Source of the DNA: Amycolatopsis iheyensis
GTDB taxonomy: Bacteria; Actinomycetota; Actinomycetes; Mycobacteriales; Pseudonocardiaceae
Length of the DNA stretch: 64,000 bases
Assembly: GCF_024703995.1 (NCBI RefSeq)
Contig: NZ_JAMXQV010000009.1
Location: 248,001-312,000 of the forward strand
Reading direction: 5' to 3'
A model generated the notes under the pieces. It ran no database searches and was not told the DNA's origin. It saw only the letters and a list, made by a program, of their open reading frames with translations. Made by a program: the position numbers and the translations under genes. Shown here one piece after another: positions 22,803 through 31,823 of this stretch; within the stretch, counting starts at the first letter, position 1, and the number at the start of each line of letters is the position of its first letter.

Positions 22803-23606
22803 ATGACGACGCCCGTCCTGCTCACCTTCGACATGGACGCCGAGCTGCTCTGGACCGCCCGCGACCCGGCCGGCGCCGACAAGCCGGTCTGGGTTTCGCA
22901 AGGCCACTACGGCCCGAACGTCGGGTTGCCCCGGATCCTCGCCCTGCTGAAGCGCTACGACATCGGCGCGACGTTCTTCGTGCCCGGTCAGGTCGTCGAG
23001 CGGTACCCGGCGGCGATCGAGTCGATCCTCGACGCGGGGTTCGTCATCGAGCACCACAGCCACACCCACACCTGGTCGGACAACCTCGGCCGGGAGCAGG
23101 AGGCCGAGGAGTTCGGTCTGGCCGCGGCCGCGATCGTCAAGGCGACCGGGCGCGAGCCGAAGGGCTGGCGCTCACCGGCGGCCGAGCTGACCCCGCATTC
23201 GGTGTCGCTGATGGAAGAGCACGGGATGATCTTTTCCTCGAACCTCTTCGACAGTGACTCCGTCCACCTGCTCGAAGACCGCGGCCGCGTGACGGACATC
23301 GTCGAGATCCCGTTCGCCTGGCCGCTGGTCGACACGCCGGTGTTCATGTACACCAACCGCGTCACCGGCCGGGTCATGTCCGCGCCGTCGGCGGTGCTGG
23401 AGACGTGGACCCGCGAGTTCGACGGTCTGTCCCGGGAAGAGGGCACGCACTTCATGCTCGGCACGCACCCGCAGTTCATCGGCCGGCCGTCGCGGTTGTG
23501 GGTGCTGGAACAGGTGATCGAGCACGCGCTCGAGTCGGGCCGCGCGGAGTTCCTCTCCTGCGCCGACTACGCCGAGCGCGTCCGGCCCGGGCTGCTCGCC
23601 GCGTGA
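22803..23606 (+). CDS. Polysaccharide deacetylase family protein (PuuE/HpPgdA-like)
   Basis: A 267-residue NodB-fold hydrolase with motif 1 LLTFDMDAE, motif 2 FVIEHHSHTHTW (two metal His) and motif 3 KGWRSPAAELT, with a late TMMLGTHPQF-type His segment (HFMLGTHPQFIGRP). No signal peptide is present, so it acts in the cytoplasm. This branch resembles allantoinase PuuE and cyclic-imide-type hydrolases rather than chitin deacetylases. ATG 22803 follows AGGAG. It is coupled to an SDR gene by GTGA. With the amidase next door, hydrolysis of a cyclic imide or amide is plausible but unproven. Confidence 0.8.
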   Translation: MTTPVLLTFDMDAELLWTARDPAGADKPVWVSQGHYGPNVGLPRILALLKRYDIGATFFVPGQVVERYPAAIESILDAGFVIEHHSHTHTWSDNLGREQEAEEFGLAAAAIVKATGREPKGWRSPAAELTPHSVSLMEEHGMIFSSNLFDSDSVHLLEDRGRVTDIVEIPFAWPLVDTPVFMYTNRVTGRVMSAPSAVLETWTREFDGLSREEGTHFMLGTHPQFIGRPSRLWVLEQVIEHALESGRAEFLSCADYAERVRPGLLAA

Positions 23607-24277
23607 GCGCCGTCGTGACCGGCGGCGCGAGCGGGATCGGCGCCGCCGTCGTCGCCCGGCTGCGGGCGGGCGGCCGGGAAGTCGTGGTCGCGGACCTGCA
23701 CCCGGCGTCCGGTCCCGCCGTCGACGTCACGGACGAGGCGTCGGTGCGGGCGCTGGCCGACCGGCTGACCGAAGTGGACCTGCTGGTGCACTGCGCGGGC
23801 ACGGTCGCCGTCGGGGCGGTCGACACGGCCTCCGAGCACGACTGGGACCGGGCGTTCGCGGTGAACGTCAAGGCGGTCTGGTCGGTCAGCCGCGTGTTGC
23901 TGCCGTTGATGGGCCCGGGAGCCGCGATCGTGGTGGTCGCCTCCGCCGCGGGCTTGCGACCGATCGCCGAAATGGCGGCGTACGTGGCCTCCAAGTCCGC
24001 CGCGGTCGGGCTCGCGAAGTCGATGGCGCTCGACCTCGCGCCCCGCGGCATCCGCGTCAACTGCGTGTGCCCCGGACTCGTCGACACGCCGATGGCGCGC
24101 GCGGCCCAGCGCGACCGTTCCCCGGCCGCACGCGACGGTGTCAACGCGCGGCAGGGTTACCTGATCAGCCGCGACGGCACGGCCGACGAGCTGGCGGAAG
24201 CCATCGTGCTGGCCGGCACCAACGGCTACCTCGCCGGCGCGACCATCGCGGTCGACGGCGGCCGTTCCCTGCACTGA
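23603..24277 (+). CDS. SDR family oxidoreductase
   Basis: A 224-residue classical SDR starting at GTG 23603 inside the previous stop (GTGA). It shows VTGGASGIGAAVVARL, the shortened HCAGTVAVG, the catalytic Ser in VVASAAGLRP, YVASKSAAVGLAKSMA and NCVCPGLVDTPM, ending AGATIAVDGGRS. It oxidises or reduces a hydroxyl or carbonyl group in the pathway of this operon. It is about 10 residues shorter at the N-terminus than usual, with the nucleotide motif almost immediately after the start. Confidence 0.9.
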   Translation: MSAVVTGGASGIGAAVVARLRAGGREVVVADLHPASGPAVDVTDEASVRALADRLTEVDLLVHCAGTVAVGAVDTASEHDWDRAFAVNVKAVWSVSRVLLPLMGPGAAIVVVASAAGLRPIAEMAAYVASKSAAVGLAKSMALDLAPRGIRVNCVCPGLVDTPMARAAQRDRSPAARDGVNARQGYLISRDGTADELAEAIVLAGTNGYLAGATIAVDGGRSLH

Positions 24278-24297
24278 ACCGGCGAAGGAGAAACGAC

Positions 24298-25413
24298 ATG
24301 CACGACCTCGGCGTCATCGAAGGCGACGGGATCGGCCCCGAAGTCACCGCCGCGGCCCTCGAAGTGGTGTCCGCGGCGGCCGAGCGGTTCGGCTTCGAGT
24401 TCACCGCCACGCACCACGACCTGGGCGCCGACCACTACCTGGAGACCGGGGTGGCGCTGTCCGCCGGCGACGTCGAACGGCTGAGGACGCACGACGCGCT
24501 CCTGCTCGGCGCGGTCGGCGATCCCCGCGTGCCGCCGGGTGTCCTGGAGCGCGGGCTGATCGTGGCGCTGCGCGTCGCGTTCCGGCAGTCGGTGAACCTG
24601 CGGCCCGCGCGGCTCTACCCGGGTGTCACGAGCCCGGTCGCCGGGGTGACGCCGGAGAACTGCGATCTGGTGATCGTCCGGGAGAACACCGAAGGTCTCT
24701 ACGCGGGCGGCGGGTCGACGGTGCACGGCGGCACCCCGAACGCGACGGCGGTGCAGACGTCGGTGACCACGGCGGCGGCGACCCGCGAGTGCGTCGAGTT
24801 CGCGTTCCGGCTCGCGGCCGCCCGCCGCAAGCGGCTGACGTTGTGCCACAAGACGAACATCCTGGTCGAGGCGGGCCGGCTGTGGGAGCGCGTCGTCGAG
24901 GAGGTCGGGGCGGACTACCCGGACGTCGAGCGCGACTACGTGCACGCCGACGCGATGTGCCTGCACCTCCCGCTGAACCCCGGGCGGTTCGACGTGGTGG
25001 TCACGGACAACCTGTTCGGCGACATCGTCAGCGACCTCGCCGCCACGGTGATCGGCGGCCTGGGCGTGGCGGCGGGTTCGAACTTCAACCCCCGCGGCAC
25101 GGCGCCGAGCATGTTCGAACCCATCCACGGCTCGGCCCCGGACATCGCGGGCCGAGGCTGGGCCAACCCGGCGGCGGCGATCTTTTCCGCGGCACTGTGT
25201 CTGGCCTCCCTCGGCGAACGCTCCGCGGCATTGGCGTGCGAGGCCGCGACGGTGAGCGTGCTGGCGGAGCTGCCGGCCCTGGCGGGGTCGGACATGGGGG
25301 TTTCGACGGCGGAAATCGGCCGGCGCGTGGCGGAGCGCGTCGCGACCACGAGCCCGGACGACGAGGGCCGGTCGCTGATGTCGGCGCTGGCGGCGCTGGC
25401 GCCCGTCCGGTGA
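24298..25413 (+). CDS. Isocitrate/isopropylmalate dehydrogenase family protein
   Basis: A 371-residue NAD-dependent beta-hydroxyacid oxidative decarboxylase. It opens HDLGVIEGDGIGPEVT; RQSVNLRPARLYPG supplies the substrate-binding Arg; IVRENTEGLYAGGG, CHKTNIL and the metal Asp in TDNLFGDIVSDL follow. Such enzymes act on isopropylmalate, isocitrate, malate or tartrate. ATG 24298 has AAGGAG upstream. Its place in a FadR-linked operon with hydrolases and SDRs, rather than with leuCD, suggests a catabolic role on a 2-hydroxy-dicarboxylate, as in the tartrate dehydrogenase branch. Confidence 0.87.
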   Translation: MHDLGVIEGDGIGPEVTAAALEVVSAAAERFGFEFTATHHDLGADHYLETGVALSAGDVERLRTHDALLLGAVGDPRVPPGVLERGLIVALRVAFRQSVNLRPARLYPGVTSPVAGVTPENCDLVIVRENTEGLYAGGGSTVHGGTPNATAVQTSVTTAAATRECVEFAFRLAAARRKRLTLCHKTNILVEAGRLWERVVEEVGADYPDVERDYVHADAMCLHLPLNPGRFDVVVTDNLFGDIVSDLAATVIGGLGVAAGSNFNPRGTAPSMFEPIHGSAPDIAGRGWANPAAAIFSAALCLASLGERSAALACEAATVSVLAELPALAGSDMGVSTAEIGRRVAERVATTSPDDEGRSLMSALAALAPVR

Positions 25414-25415
25414 GC

Positions 25416-25850
25416 ATGGACGACTTCCTCGAGCACGCCAGCCGCGCCTACGGCGATCTCCGGAAACCCGGCTACGCGTTCTTCGAGGAGGCGCTCCGCA
25501 CCCGGCCGTGGGAGCCGCTGGTCGAGCGGCTGCGGCAGGTCATGCGGGTCGAGGATTGGACCGACCGCGAGGACGACGTCAGCTTCTCCTACGTCCTCGA
25601 CCGCAGCCGGCACTCCGAGGCGTGGCTCCTGTGGCTTTCGGCCGTGGGCCCGTTCGCGCTGCTGGTGCACGCGCCCGCGCCCGCGGCCGAACCGATGGCG
25701 CGATCCGGGGTGATCACCGGCGTCCGGCTCCTGAGCGCCGAGGAGGTCGAGACGACGGTCGACTTCGCGCCGGCCGGCGGCCGGTTTCCCGCGTCGCTGT
25801 TTGTGCTGCTCTTCGGCGATTCCGACGTCCCATGGTGGCACGCGCACTGA
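25416..25850 (+). CDS. Hypothetical protein at the end of the FadR-linked operon
   Basis: A 144-residue protein starting at ATG 25416 (or at GTG 25410, which overlaps the previous stop). I do not recognise it. It is acidic and Trp-rich (TRPWEPLVERLRQVMRVEDW, RHSEAWLLWLSAVG, DSDVPWWHAH) with no signal peptide. Tight spacing places it in the operon of the LeuB-like dehydrogenase, though it may be a separate gene with a structural or binding role. Confidence 0.6.
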   Translation: MDDFLEHASRAYGDLRKPGYAFFEEALRTRPWEPLVERLRQVMRVEDWTDREDDVSFSYVLDRSRHSEAWLLWLSAVGPFALLVHAPAPAAEPMARSGVITGVRLLSAEEVETTVDFAPAGGRFPASLFVLLFGDSDVPWWHAH

Positions 25851-25932
25851 TCCACCGGGAGTGCTCTTGGCCACTGTTCGAAGCGGCGGCACCCGGGTAT
25901 TCGCGAGACTGGAAGCAGTCGAAAGGACCGCC

Positions 25933-26061
25933 GTGATCGAGAACCCGAAGCCCCGCCTCGTCGCGAACCCCAACCGCACCCAGGTGCGGACCGAAGCGGA
26001 CCTGCACCGGGAAGCCCCGCCCGCGAACCCCGTGGTCGAGCCGGTGCCCGAGAAGCACTGA
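25933..26061 (+). CDS. Small Pro/Asn-rich protein, 42 residues
   Basis: GTG 25933 follows GAAAGGA (25921-25927) at a good distance and gives a 42-residue protein, beginning VIENPKPRLVANPNRTQVR and ending VVEPVPEKH. A longer in-frame start at 25801 would overlap the previous gene and has odd composition. The protein is hydrophilic with six prolines and probably unstructured. It stops directly before a strong bidirectional terminator, which supports it being a real transcribed unit. The function is unknown. Confidence 0.5.
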   Translation: MIENPKPRLVANPNRTQVRTEADLHREAPPANPVVEPVPEKH

Positions 26062-26098
26062 AGCCGGCCCGGTGTGGACAGTCCACACCGGACCGGCT
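26062..26098. terminator. Bidirectional terminator hairpin
   Basis: AGCCGG-C-CCGGTGTGGAC (26062-26079) pairs with GTCCACACCGG-A-CCGGCT (26081-26098): 17 base pairs with one internal mismatch and a minimal loop. It fills the gap between the convergent ends of the small protein gene (26061) and the GH2 gene (26103), so it can terminate both. Confidence 0.85.
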
Positions 26099-26102
26099 CC
26101 GC

Positions 26103-28913
26103 TCACGGGGCCCAGGGCGCCGCGACCGTCCAGCTGCTGTCCGCCGTCACCGTCTGGGGCCGGTCGGAACCCGTTCCGCCACCGGAAGCGATGTAGACGG
26201 CGGAATCGAAGTGGCGCAGGAACGCGCCCGCGATGTTGAGCGACTCGAACGTCACGCCGGTGCCGCCCAGGCCCGGCCGCGTGCAGAACGTCGCGTCCGC
26301 GTGCATCAACGCCGACCCGTCGTCGACCGAGTTGCGGCCGCGTCCGTCCTGGTGGCGCAGGAACTGCCCGGGGTAGTTCACCGACTCGAACGAGTAGCAC
26401 GACGACTCGCCCAGCCCGCGCCGCACCGTGTACGTCGCGTCCTGCTTGAGCAACGCGCTGCTGCCGCTGTTCACGACCTCGGTGTAGGCGAGGCCGCCCG
26501 CGTGCCGCAGGTACCGGTCGGTGTAGCCCCACGTCGTCACCCGCAGCGACTGCCGCGCGTTCACCGCCAGGGGCACCGAACTCCGCCACAGCGCCGGCGC
26601 CGAGACGTCCCACGTCGCGTCGGCGGCGAAGCTCGTCGCGGTGTCCCACGGGTTCGGGCCGCCGCTCACGGCCAGATACACGGTTTCGTCGTAGTGCCGC
26701 AGGTACCGCCCCGGCAGGTTCAGCGACTCGAACGACGTCCCGCCGGCGGCGAGGCCCGGCCGGTCGCACCAGGTGGCGTCCGCGGCGAACGTGCCGCCGG
26801 TGTCGCTGTCGATCCGGACGCGGTTGTCGGCGTGGCGCAGGAACTTCCCGGGGAAGTTCACCGACTCGAACGAGAAGCACCGCGGGTTCGCCAGGCCCGC
26901 GACGGCCCGGAACGAGCCGTCCTGCCGCGGTCCGTCGGCGCTGCCCGTGGTCAGCACGTCGGTGCGGGCGAAGGAGTCCGCGTGCCGCAGGTACCGGTCG
27001 GTGTACCCGGGCGTGGTCACCCGGAACGACCGGATGTGCCCGAGCGTCAGCGGCACCGCGGCGTTCAGGTTCTTCGAGGCGTTGATCAGGTCGGTGTGCG
27101 CCGCGCGGACCAGCGCGGTGTCGACCTTCTGCACCCGCCGGTCGTAGGTGAACAGCCCGTTGTACTCGCCTTCGACGTCGGTCAGCTCGGTGTAGACGAA
27201 CGCCGAGAGGCCCTTGGTGGTCATCAGCTGCCGGGCGTCCCGGATCATGCCGGTGTAGCGGTCGTTCAGCTGCGCGGCGCTCGCCATCTGCTCGTAGGCG
27301 AAGAACTTGCCGGTGGGGCTGTACTCGTGCCCGGGGTTGCGCAGGCCGAGCCCGCCGAACTCGCCCAGCACCGAGACCCGCGCCCCGGCCGGCCGTGGTG
27401 CGTCCGGCCCGGTGTACACGTGCCAGTCGATGATGTCCCCGGTGCCCGGATCACCCTTCGACGCGCAGCAGTTGAACCCGCTGTGCGCGTCGACCAGCCG
27501 CGTCGGGTCCTGGTTCTTGATGTTCGTGGTGACGCGCCTGGTCTCGGCGAGGTTCCACTCGCCCCAGCCCTCGTTGAACGGCACGTACGTGATGACGGCG
27601 GGGGAGAAGCGGTGCTCGTCGACGATCTCGCGTGCTTCGGTCTCGAACTCGGCGATCTGCGCGGGCGTGCGGTCGGCGTTCGCGTTCGGGGTCGACGGGA
27701 TGTCCTGCCACACCAGCAACCCCAGCTTGTCGGCCCAGTAGTACCAGCGAGCCGGCTCGACCTTGATGTGCTTGCGGACCATGGTGAAGCCCAGGTCCTT
27801 GTGCTTCTGCAGGTCCGAGGCCAGCGCGGCGTCGGTCGGCGCGGTGTACAGGCCGTCGGGCCAGAAGCCCTGGTCCAGCGTGCCGACCTGGAACACGAAC
27901 TCGCCGTTGAGCGTCGGGCGCAGCACGCCGTTGACGTTCTTCGTGCCGACCTCGCGCATGCCGAAGTAGCTGATCACCTGGTCGACCGTCGTGCCCGCCG
28001 CGTCGCGCAGCGACACGCGCAGGTCGTAGAGGAACGGGTCGTCGGGCGACCACCGCCGCGCGTTCGGCACCGGCACCGAGAACTCGGTGAAGCCGCCGGC
28101 GGCGCTGCCGACGACGGCGCCGCCGGTCATCGACTCGGCGAAAACGGAGTAGCCGCTGACGTCTCCGCGGCCGAACACCCGCACCCGCGCGGTGTTGTCG
28201 GCCAGGTTCGGGCGGATGTCGACGGAGTAGATCGACGACGGCGCGGTCGGCTCGAGCCAGACGGTCTGCCAGATGCCCGAAGTCGGCGTGTAGAAGATGT
28301 CCGACGGGGTGGTGGCCTGCTTGCCGACCGGCTGCTTCTCGTCGCGGCCGTTCGTCGGGTCGTAGACGCGCACGACGATCTCGTTCGCGCCGCCGTTCAG
28401 CCGCGCGGTGATGTCGGCTTCGAACCGGTCGTAGCCGCCCTTGTGCGAGGCGACCTGGACGCCGTTGACCCACACGGTGGCCTCGTAGTCGACGGCGCCG
28501 AAGTGCAGCTGCACGTGCCGGCCGGCCCAGGCCGCCGGCACGGTGAAGGTGCGGCGGTAGAACATCAGGTCGCGGTTGTCGTTGCGCATGATGCCCGACA
28601 ACGCGGATTCGACCGGGTAGGGGACCAGGATGCGCTCGGGCAGCGTCTGCCCGAGTGGCGGCGCGGCGTAGCGGTCGACGCTGCCGTTCGCGCCGGTGGC
28701 GGGGTTGAGGAACTCCCACTCACCGTTGAGCGACTGCCAGTCGGGCCGCGTCAGCTGCGGCCTCGGGTACTCGGGCAGCGGGTTCGTGGTGCTGACCTGC
28801 GAGGTCCACGGCGTGGACAACGGCGGTGGCTTGGGCGCCACGGCGGCGTTCGCCGCGGGCGCCACGGAAACCACCGAAAACAACGCGAGAACCAGGACGA
28901 CGAAACGGCGCAT
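26103..28913 (-). CDS. Secreted glycoside hydrolase family 2 protein with two AbfB domains
   Basis: A 936-residue exported enzyme. ATG 28913 has GAAGGGGAG upstream and begins a signal peptide (MRRFVVLVLALFSVVSVAPA, then NAA). The jelly-roll (TSQVSTTNPLPEYPRPQLTR), Ig-like and TIM-barrel domains of GH2 follow; the acid/base Glu is in VPFNEGWGEWN and the nucleophile Glu in VLGEFGGLG. From about residue 640 come two AbfB arabinose-binding domains (each with YLRHAD, CFSFESVN and FLRH phrases). It probably releases galactose, arabinose or a related sugar from plant arabinogalactan. It ends at a bidirectional terminator. Confidence 0.9.
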   Translation of the reverse strand: MRRFVVLVLALFSVVSVAPAANAAVAPKPPPLSTPWTSQVSTTNPLPEYPRPQLTRPDWQSLNGEWEFLNPATGANGSVDRYAAPPLGQTLPERILVPYPVESALSGIMRNDNRDLMFYRRTFTVPAAWAGRHVQLHFGAVDYEATVWVNGVQVASHKGGYDRFEADITARLNGGANEIVVRVYDPTNGRDEKQPVGKQATTPSDIFYTPTSGIWQTVWLEPTAPSSIYSVDIRPNLADNTARVRVFGRGDVSGYSVFAESMTGGAVVGSAAGGFTEFSVPVPNARRWSPDDPFLYDLRVSLRDAAGTTVDQVISYFGMREVGTKNVNGVLRPTLNGEFVFQVGTLDQGFWPDGLYTAPTDAALASDLQKHKDLGFTMVRKHIKVEPARWYYWADKLGLLVWQDIPSTPNANADRTPAQIAEFETEAREIVDEHRFSPAVITYVPFNEGWGEWNLAETRRVTTNIKNQDPTRLVDAHSGFNCCASKGDPGTGDIIDWHVYTGPDAPRPAGARVSVLGEFGGLGLRNPGHEYSPTGKFFAYEQMASAAQLNDRYTGMIRDARQLMTTKGLSAFVYTELTDVEGEYNGLFTYDRRVQKVDTALVRAAHTDLINASKNLNAAVPLTLGHIRSFRVTTPGYTDRYLRHADSFARTDVLTTGSADGPRQDGSFRAVAGLANPRCFSFESVNFPGKFLRHADNRVRIDSDTGGTFAADATWCDRPGLAAGGTSFESLNLPGRYLRHYDETVYLAVSGGPNPWDTATSFAADATWDVSAPALWRSSVPLAVNARQSLRVTTWGYTDRYLRHAGGLAYTEVVNSGSSALLKQDATYTVRRGLGESSCYSFESVNYPGQFLRHQDGRGRNSVDDGSALMHADATFCTRPGLGGTGVTFESLNIAGAFLRHFDSAVYIASGGGTGSDRPQTVTADSSWTVAAPWAP

Positions 28914-29032
28914 CGGACTCCCCTTCGCAACGCGCACGGAACCGCGCAACCGAACATAACACGGAACATGGACAAACGGAACAGAGCAGAATTCACCAGA
29001 CAATCAACACGCGAACGCCTGGCTGCCCCTGT

Positions 29033-30889
29033 TCACGCCCGAACACCGCTGGCGGTTGAGTCCACGGCCCGGAAGGCGGCCACCGCCGCGTGGTCGCTGA
29101 TCGCGTCCGGGGCGATGACCTCCTCGGGCGGGCGGCCGAGGAGGATCTGCTTGATCGGCTTCTCCAGCTTCTTGCCGGTCAGCGTCCGGGGCACCGCCGG
29201 GACCGCTTCGATCCGGTCCGGGACGTGCCTCGGCGAGAGCTGCTCGCGCAGCGCTTGCCGGATCCGCTGCCGCAACGGGTCGTCGAGGCCGGCCGGGGCG
29301 ACGACGAACAGCAGCAGCCGGCCCGGTCCGCCTTCGCCGTCTTCCAGGTGCACCACCAGGGAGTCCTCGACGCCGGGCAGCTCCTCGACGACGGCGTAGA
29401 ACTCGGCCGTGCCCAGCCGGACGCCGCCGCGGTTGAGCGTGGCGTCCGAACGACCGGAGATCACGAAGCCGCCTTCTGGCGTCTTGGTCACCCAGTCACC
29501 GTGCCGCCAGACGCCCGGGTAGGTGTCGAAGTAGGCGGCGCGGTAGCGGCGGTGCCCGGGGTCGTTCCAGAACCCCACCGGCATCGACGGCATCGGCCGC
29601 CGCACGACCAGCTCGCCGACCGAGCCGGCGACCTCCTGCCCGGCCGGGTCGAACGCCGTGACGTCGACACCCAGGCACGGCGCGGTCAGCTCGCCCCGCC
29701 GCGGTGGCACCCACGGGTTCCCGGCCACGAACGCCGAGCAGATGTCGGTCCCGCCCGACATCGAGTTCACCGGGACCCCGAGCCGCTCGGTCGCCCAGTC
29801 GAACCCCTCCGCGGGCAGCGGCGACCCCGTGACACCCAGCGTCCGCAGCTCCGGCAGGTGCCCGGGCGAGACACCGGCCGCCCGGCACGCCATCAGGTAC
29901 GACGGGCTGGTGCCGACCAGCGTCGCGCCCGCGGCCAGCCGCCACTGCTCCCCGAGGTCCGGGTACAGCGGGTTCCCGTCGGTGAGCACGATCGCCGCCC
30001 GGCGCAGCAGGCCGGAGACAAGCACGTTCCACATCATCCAGGCCGTCGTGGTGTGCCACAGGAGCCGGTCGCCCGGCCGGGTGTCCAGGTGGAACGCGTG
30101 CGCCTTCAGGTGTTCCAGCAGGATGCCGCCGTGGCCGTGCACGATCGCCTTCGGCAGCCCGGTCGTCCCCGAGGAGAACAGCACGTACAGCGGATGGTCG
30201 AACGGCACGCGCTCGAACCCCGGCTCCGGCGCCGAGCCGAGCAGCTCGGGCCACCCGACATCTGAGTCCACTGTGTACTGTCCATACGGGACGCCGACGA
30301 CGTGCCGCACCGACGGCAGCCCGGCCCGGATCGCGGCGACGTCGGCGCTCTTGTCAATTTCCTTGGCGCCGTAGGTGTAGCCGCCGACGGCCAGCAGCAC
30401 CGCCGGCTCGATCTGCGCGAACCGGTCGACGACGCTGCGCGCCCCGAACTCCGGCGCGCACGAAGCCCACACCGCGCCGAGCGACGCGCACGCCAGGAAC
30501 GCCACCAGCGTCTCCGGGATGTTCGGCAGGTACGCCACCACGCGGTCGCCCCGGCCGACGCCCAGCCGCCGCAGCCCCGCGCGAACCCGGGCGACCTGGT
30601 CGGCCAGCTCGCCGAAGGTCAGCGACGCCGGCGAGCGCGTCTGCGAGTGGGCGAGCACGGCGAGCTGATCGGCAGTCCCGTCCAGCATGTGCTCGGCGTA
30701 GTTCAGCTCCGCGCCCGGAAACCACTGCGCGCCGGGCATCTCCGGGGAGCCGAGGACGCGGTCGTAGGTCCCGCGGACCTGGAAGTGGTCCCAGACCCTC
30801 GCCCAGAACCCTTCGAGGTCGGTCACCGACCAGCGCCACAGCTGTGCGTAGGAGGCGAAGCCGCGGCCGAAGACGTCCAGCTCGCTCAT
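29033..30889 (-). CDS. Acetoacetate-CoA ligase-like acyl-CoA synthetase
   Basis: A 618-residue ANL-family enzyme resembling acetoacetyl-CoA synthetase: N-terminal YAQLWRWSVTDLEGFWARVW and MPGAQWFPGAELNYAEHML, P-loop LFSSGTTGLPKAIVHG, A5-like SMSGGTDICSAF, A7 RHGDWV and a C-terminal A10 Lys in TLTGKKLEKPIKQ. It activates acetoacetate or another beta-keto acid to its CoA thioester with ATP. The start ATG 30889 overlaps the dioxygenase stop (ATGA), so it is the last gene of the aromatic-degradation operon and may activate a ring-cleavage product. Confidence 0.88.
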   Translation of the reverse strand: MSELDVFGRGFASYAQLWRWSVTDLEGFWARVWDHFQVRGTYDRVLGSPEMPGAQWFPGAELNYAEHMLDGTADQLAVLAHSQTRSPASLTFGELADQVARVRAGLRRLGVGRGDRVVAYLPNIPETLVAFLACASLGAVWASCAPEFGARSVVDRFAQIEPAVLLAVGGYTYGAKEIDKSADVAAIRAGLPSVRHVVGVPYGQYTVDSDVGWPELLGSAPEPGFERVPFDHPLYVLFSSGTTGLPKAIVHGHGGILLEHLKAHAFHLDTRPGDRLLWHTTTAWMMWNVLVSGLLRRAAIVLTDGNPLYPDLGEQWRLAAGATLVGTSPSYLMACRAAGVSPGHLPELRTLGVTGSPLPAEGFDWATERLGVPVNSMSGGTDICSAFVAGNPWVPPRRGELTAPCLGVDVTAFDPAGQEVAGSVGELVVRRPMPSMPVGFWNDPGHRRYRAAYFDTYPGVWRHGDWVTKTPEGGFVISGRSDATLNRGGVRLGTAEFYAVVEELPGVEDSLVVHLEDGEGGPGRLLLFVVAPAGLDDPLRQRIRQALREQLSPRHVPDRIEAVPAVPRTLTGKKLEKPIKQILLGRPPEEVIAPDAISDHAAVAAFRAVDSTASGVRA

Positions 30890-31806
30890 GCGCCGTCGTG
30901 GGCGTCGGTCATCAGGTCCGCCAGGTCCTCCGGGGCCAGGAACGACGGCGGGGGCGGCGGGCCCCACGCGTAGAGGCTCTTCTCGCCGGCGACCACGCGC
31001 GGCTCCCAGAGCTGGTCCTCGAGGATGCAGTCGATGTCGGAGTAGTACTCGGAGAAGTTGCCCGCCGGGTCGCGCAGGTACCAGAAGAAGTTCGAGCCGA
31101 TGTAGTGCCGGCCCAGGCCCCAGGTGTGCCGCTCCGGGTGGCCTTCGAGCATCGCGGTGGCGCCGCGGCCGACCTCGTCGACGTCGTCGACCTCCCACGA
31201 CGTGTGGTGCAGGAAGCTCACCGGCGCCTGCTGCACCAGCACGTTGTGGTGGTCGGTGGAGCAACGCATGAACGCGGCCAGTCCCGGCGCCTCGTCGCTG
31301 ACCTTGAACCCGAGGCCTTCGGTGAAGAACCGCTGGGTCGCGGCCTGGTCGGTCGAGCCGAACACGACGTGCCCGAGCTTGCGCGGCCGCACCGCCGGCT
31401 CGCGGTCGATGCCGGGCGCCCGGGTGTTGGCCCGCTGGATCGAACCGGGACCGTTGTAGGCCACCGGTTCCGGCGGCTCCTGCTTCAGCCGTGGCGCGAC
31501 CGAGACGACGACGTCGAGCCCGGTGCTCGGGTCCTTTGTGTACAGTGCCGCGCCTTCGATGCGGCTTTCGACGTCGAGGCGGGCCAGGGACGCGGTGATC
31601 CGGCCGAGGTCGTCCGGGTCGTCGGCGCCGATGCCGAGGGTGAGCAGCCGGCGCTGCTTGCTCCGGCGCAGTTCGAGCTGTTCGCCGCCGTCGGCGGTGG
31701 CGAACCCGGACGCGGTCGGCGTCAGGCCGAACTCGGTGTAGTACTTGGCCGTCGCGTCGACGTCCGGGACGCCGATGGCGATCTTGGTGAGGCGGTGCAG
31801 GCTCAT
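30886..31806 (-). CDS. Extradiol ring-cleavage dioxygenase (VOC family)
   Basis: A 306-residue two-module vicinal-oxygen-chelate protein resembling catechol 2,3-dioxygenases. Module 1 is LTKIAIGVPDVDATAKYYTE; module 2 starts KLGHVVFGSTDQAATQRFF, with iron ligands expected at His in LGHVVF, His in SFLHHTSWEV and Glu in RDPAGNFSEYYSD. It cleaves a catechol next to the hydroxyls. The upstream genes encode a flavin monooxygenase and reductase that would make the catechol. ATG 31806 has CCGGAGGA upstream; the last bases overlap the ligase gene. Confidence 0.88.
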   Translation of the reverse strand: MSLHRLTKIAIGVPDVDATAKYYTEFGLTPTASGFATADGGEQLELRRSKQRRLLTLGIGADDPDDLGRITASLARLDVESRIEGAALYTKDPSTGLDVVVSVAPRLKQEPPEPVAYNGPGSIQRANTRAPGIDREPAVRPRKLGHVVFGSTDQAATQRFFTEGLGFKVSDEAPGLAAFMRCSTDHHNVLVQQAPVSFLHHTSWEVDDVDEVGRGATAMLEGHPERHTWGLGRHYIGSNFFWYLRDPAGNFSEYYSDIDCILEDQLWEPRVVAGEKSLYAWGPPPPPSFLAPEDLADLMTDAHDGA

Positions 31807-31823
31807 GACGGGGTTCCTCCGGG

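Noticed and set aside
26211..29399. A 1062-codon plus-strand frame opposite the GH2 gene
   Set aside because: The composition is that of a shadow frame; the minus strand carries a complete GH2 enzyme with signal peptide and catalytic residues.
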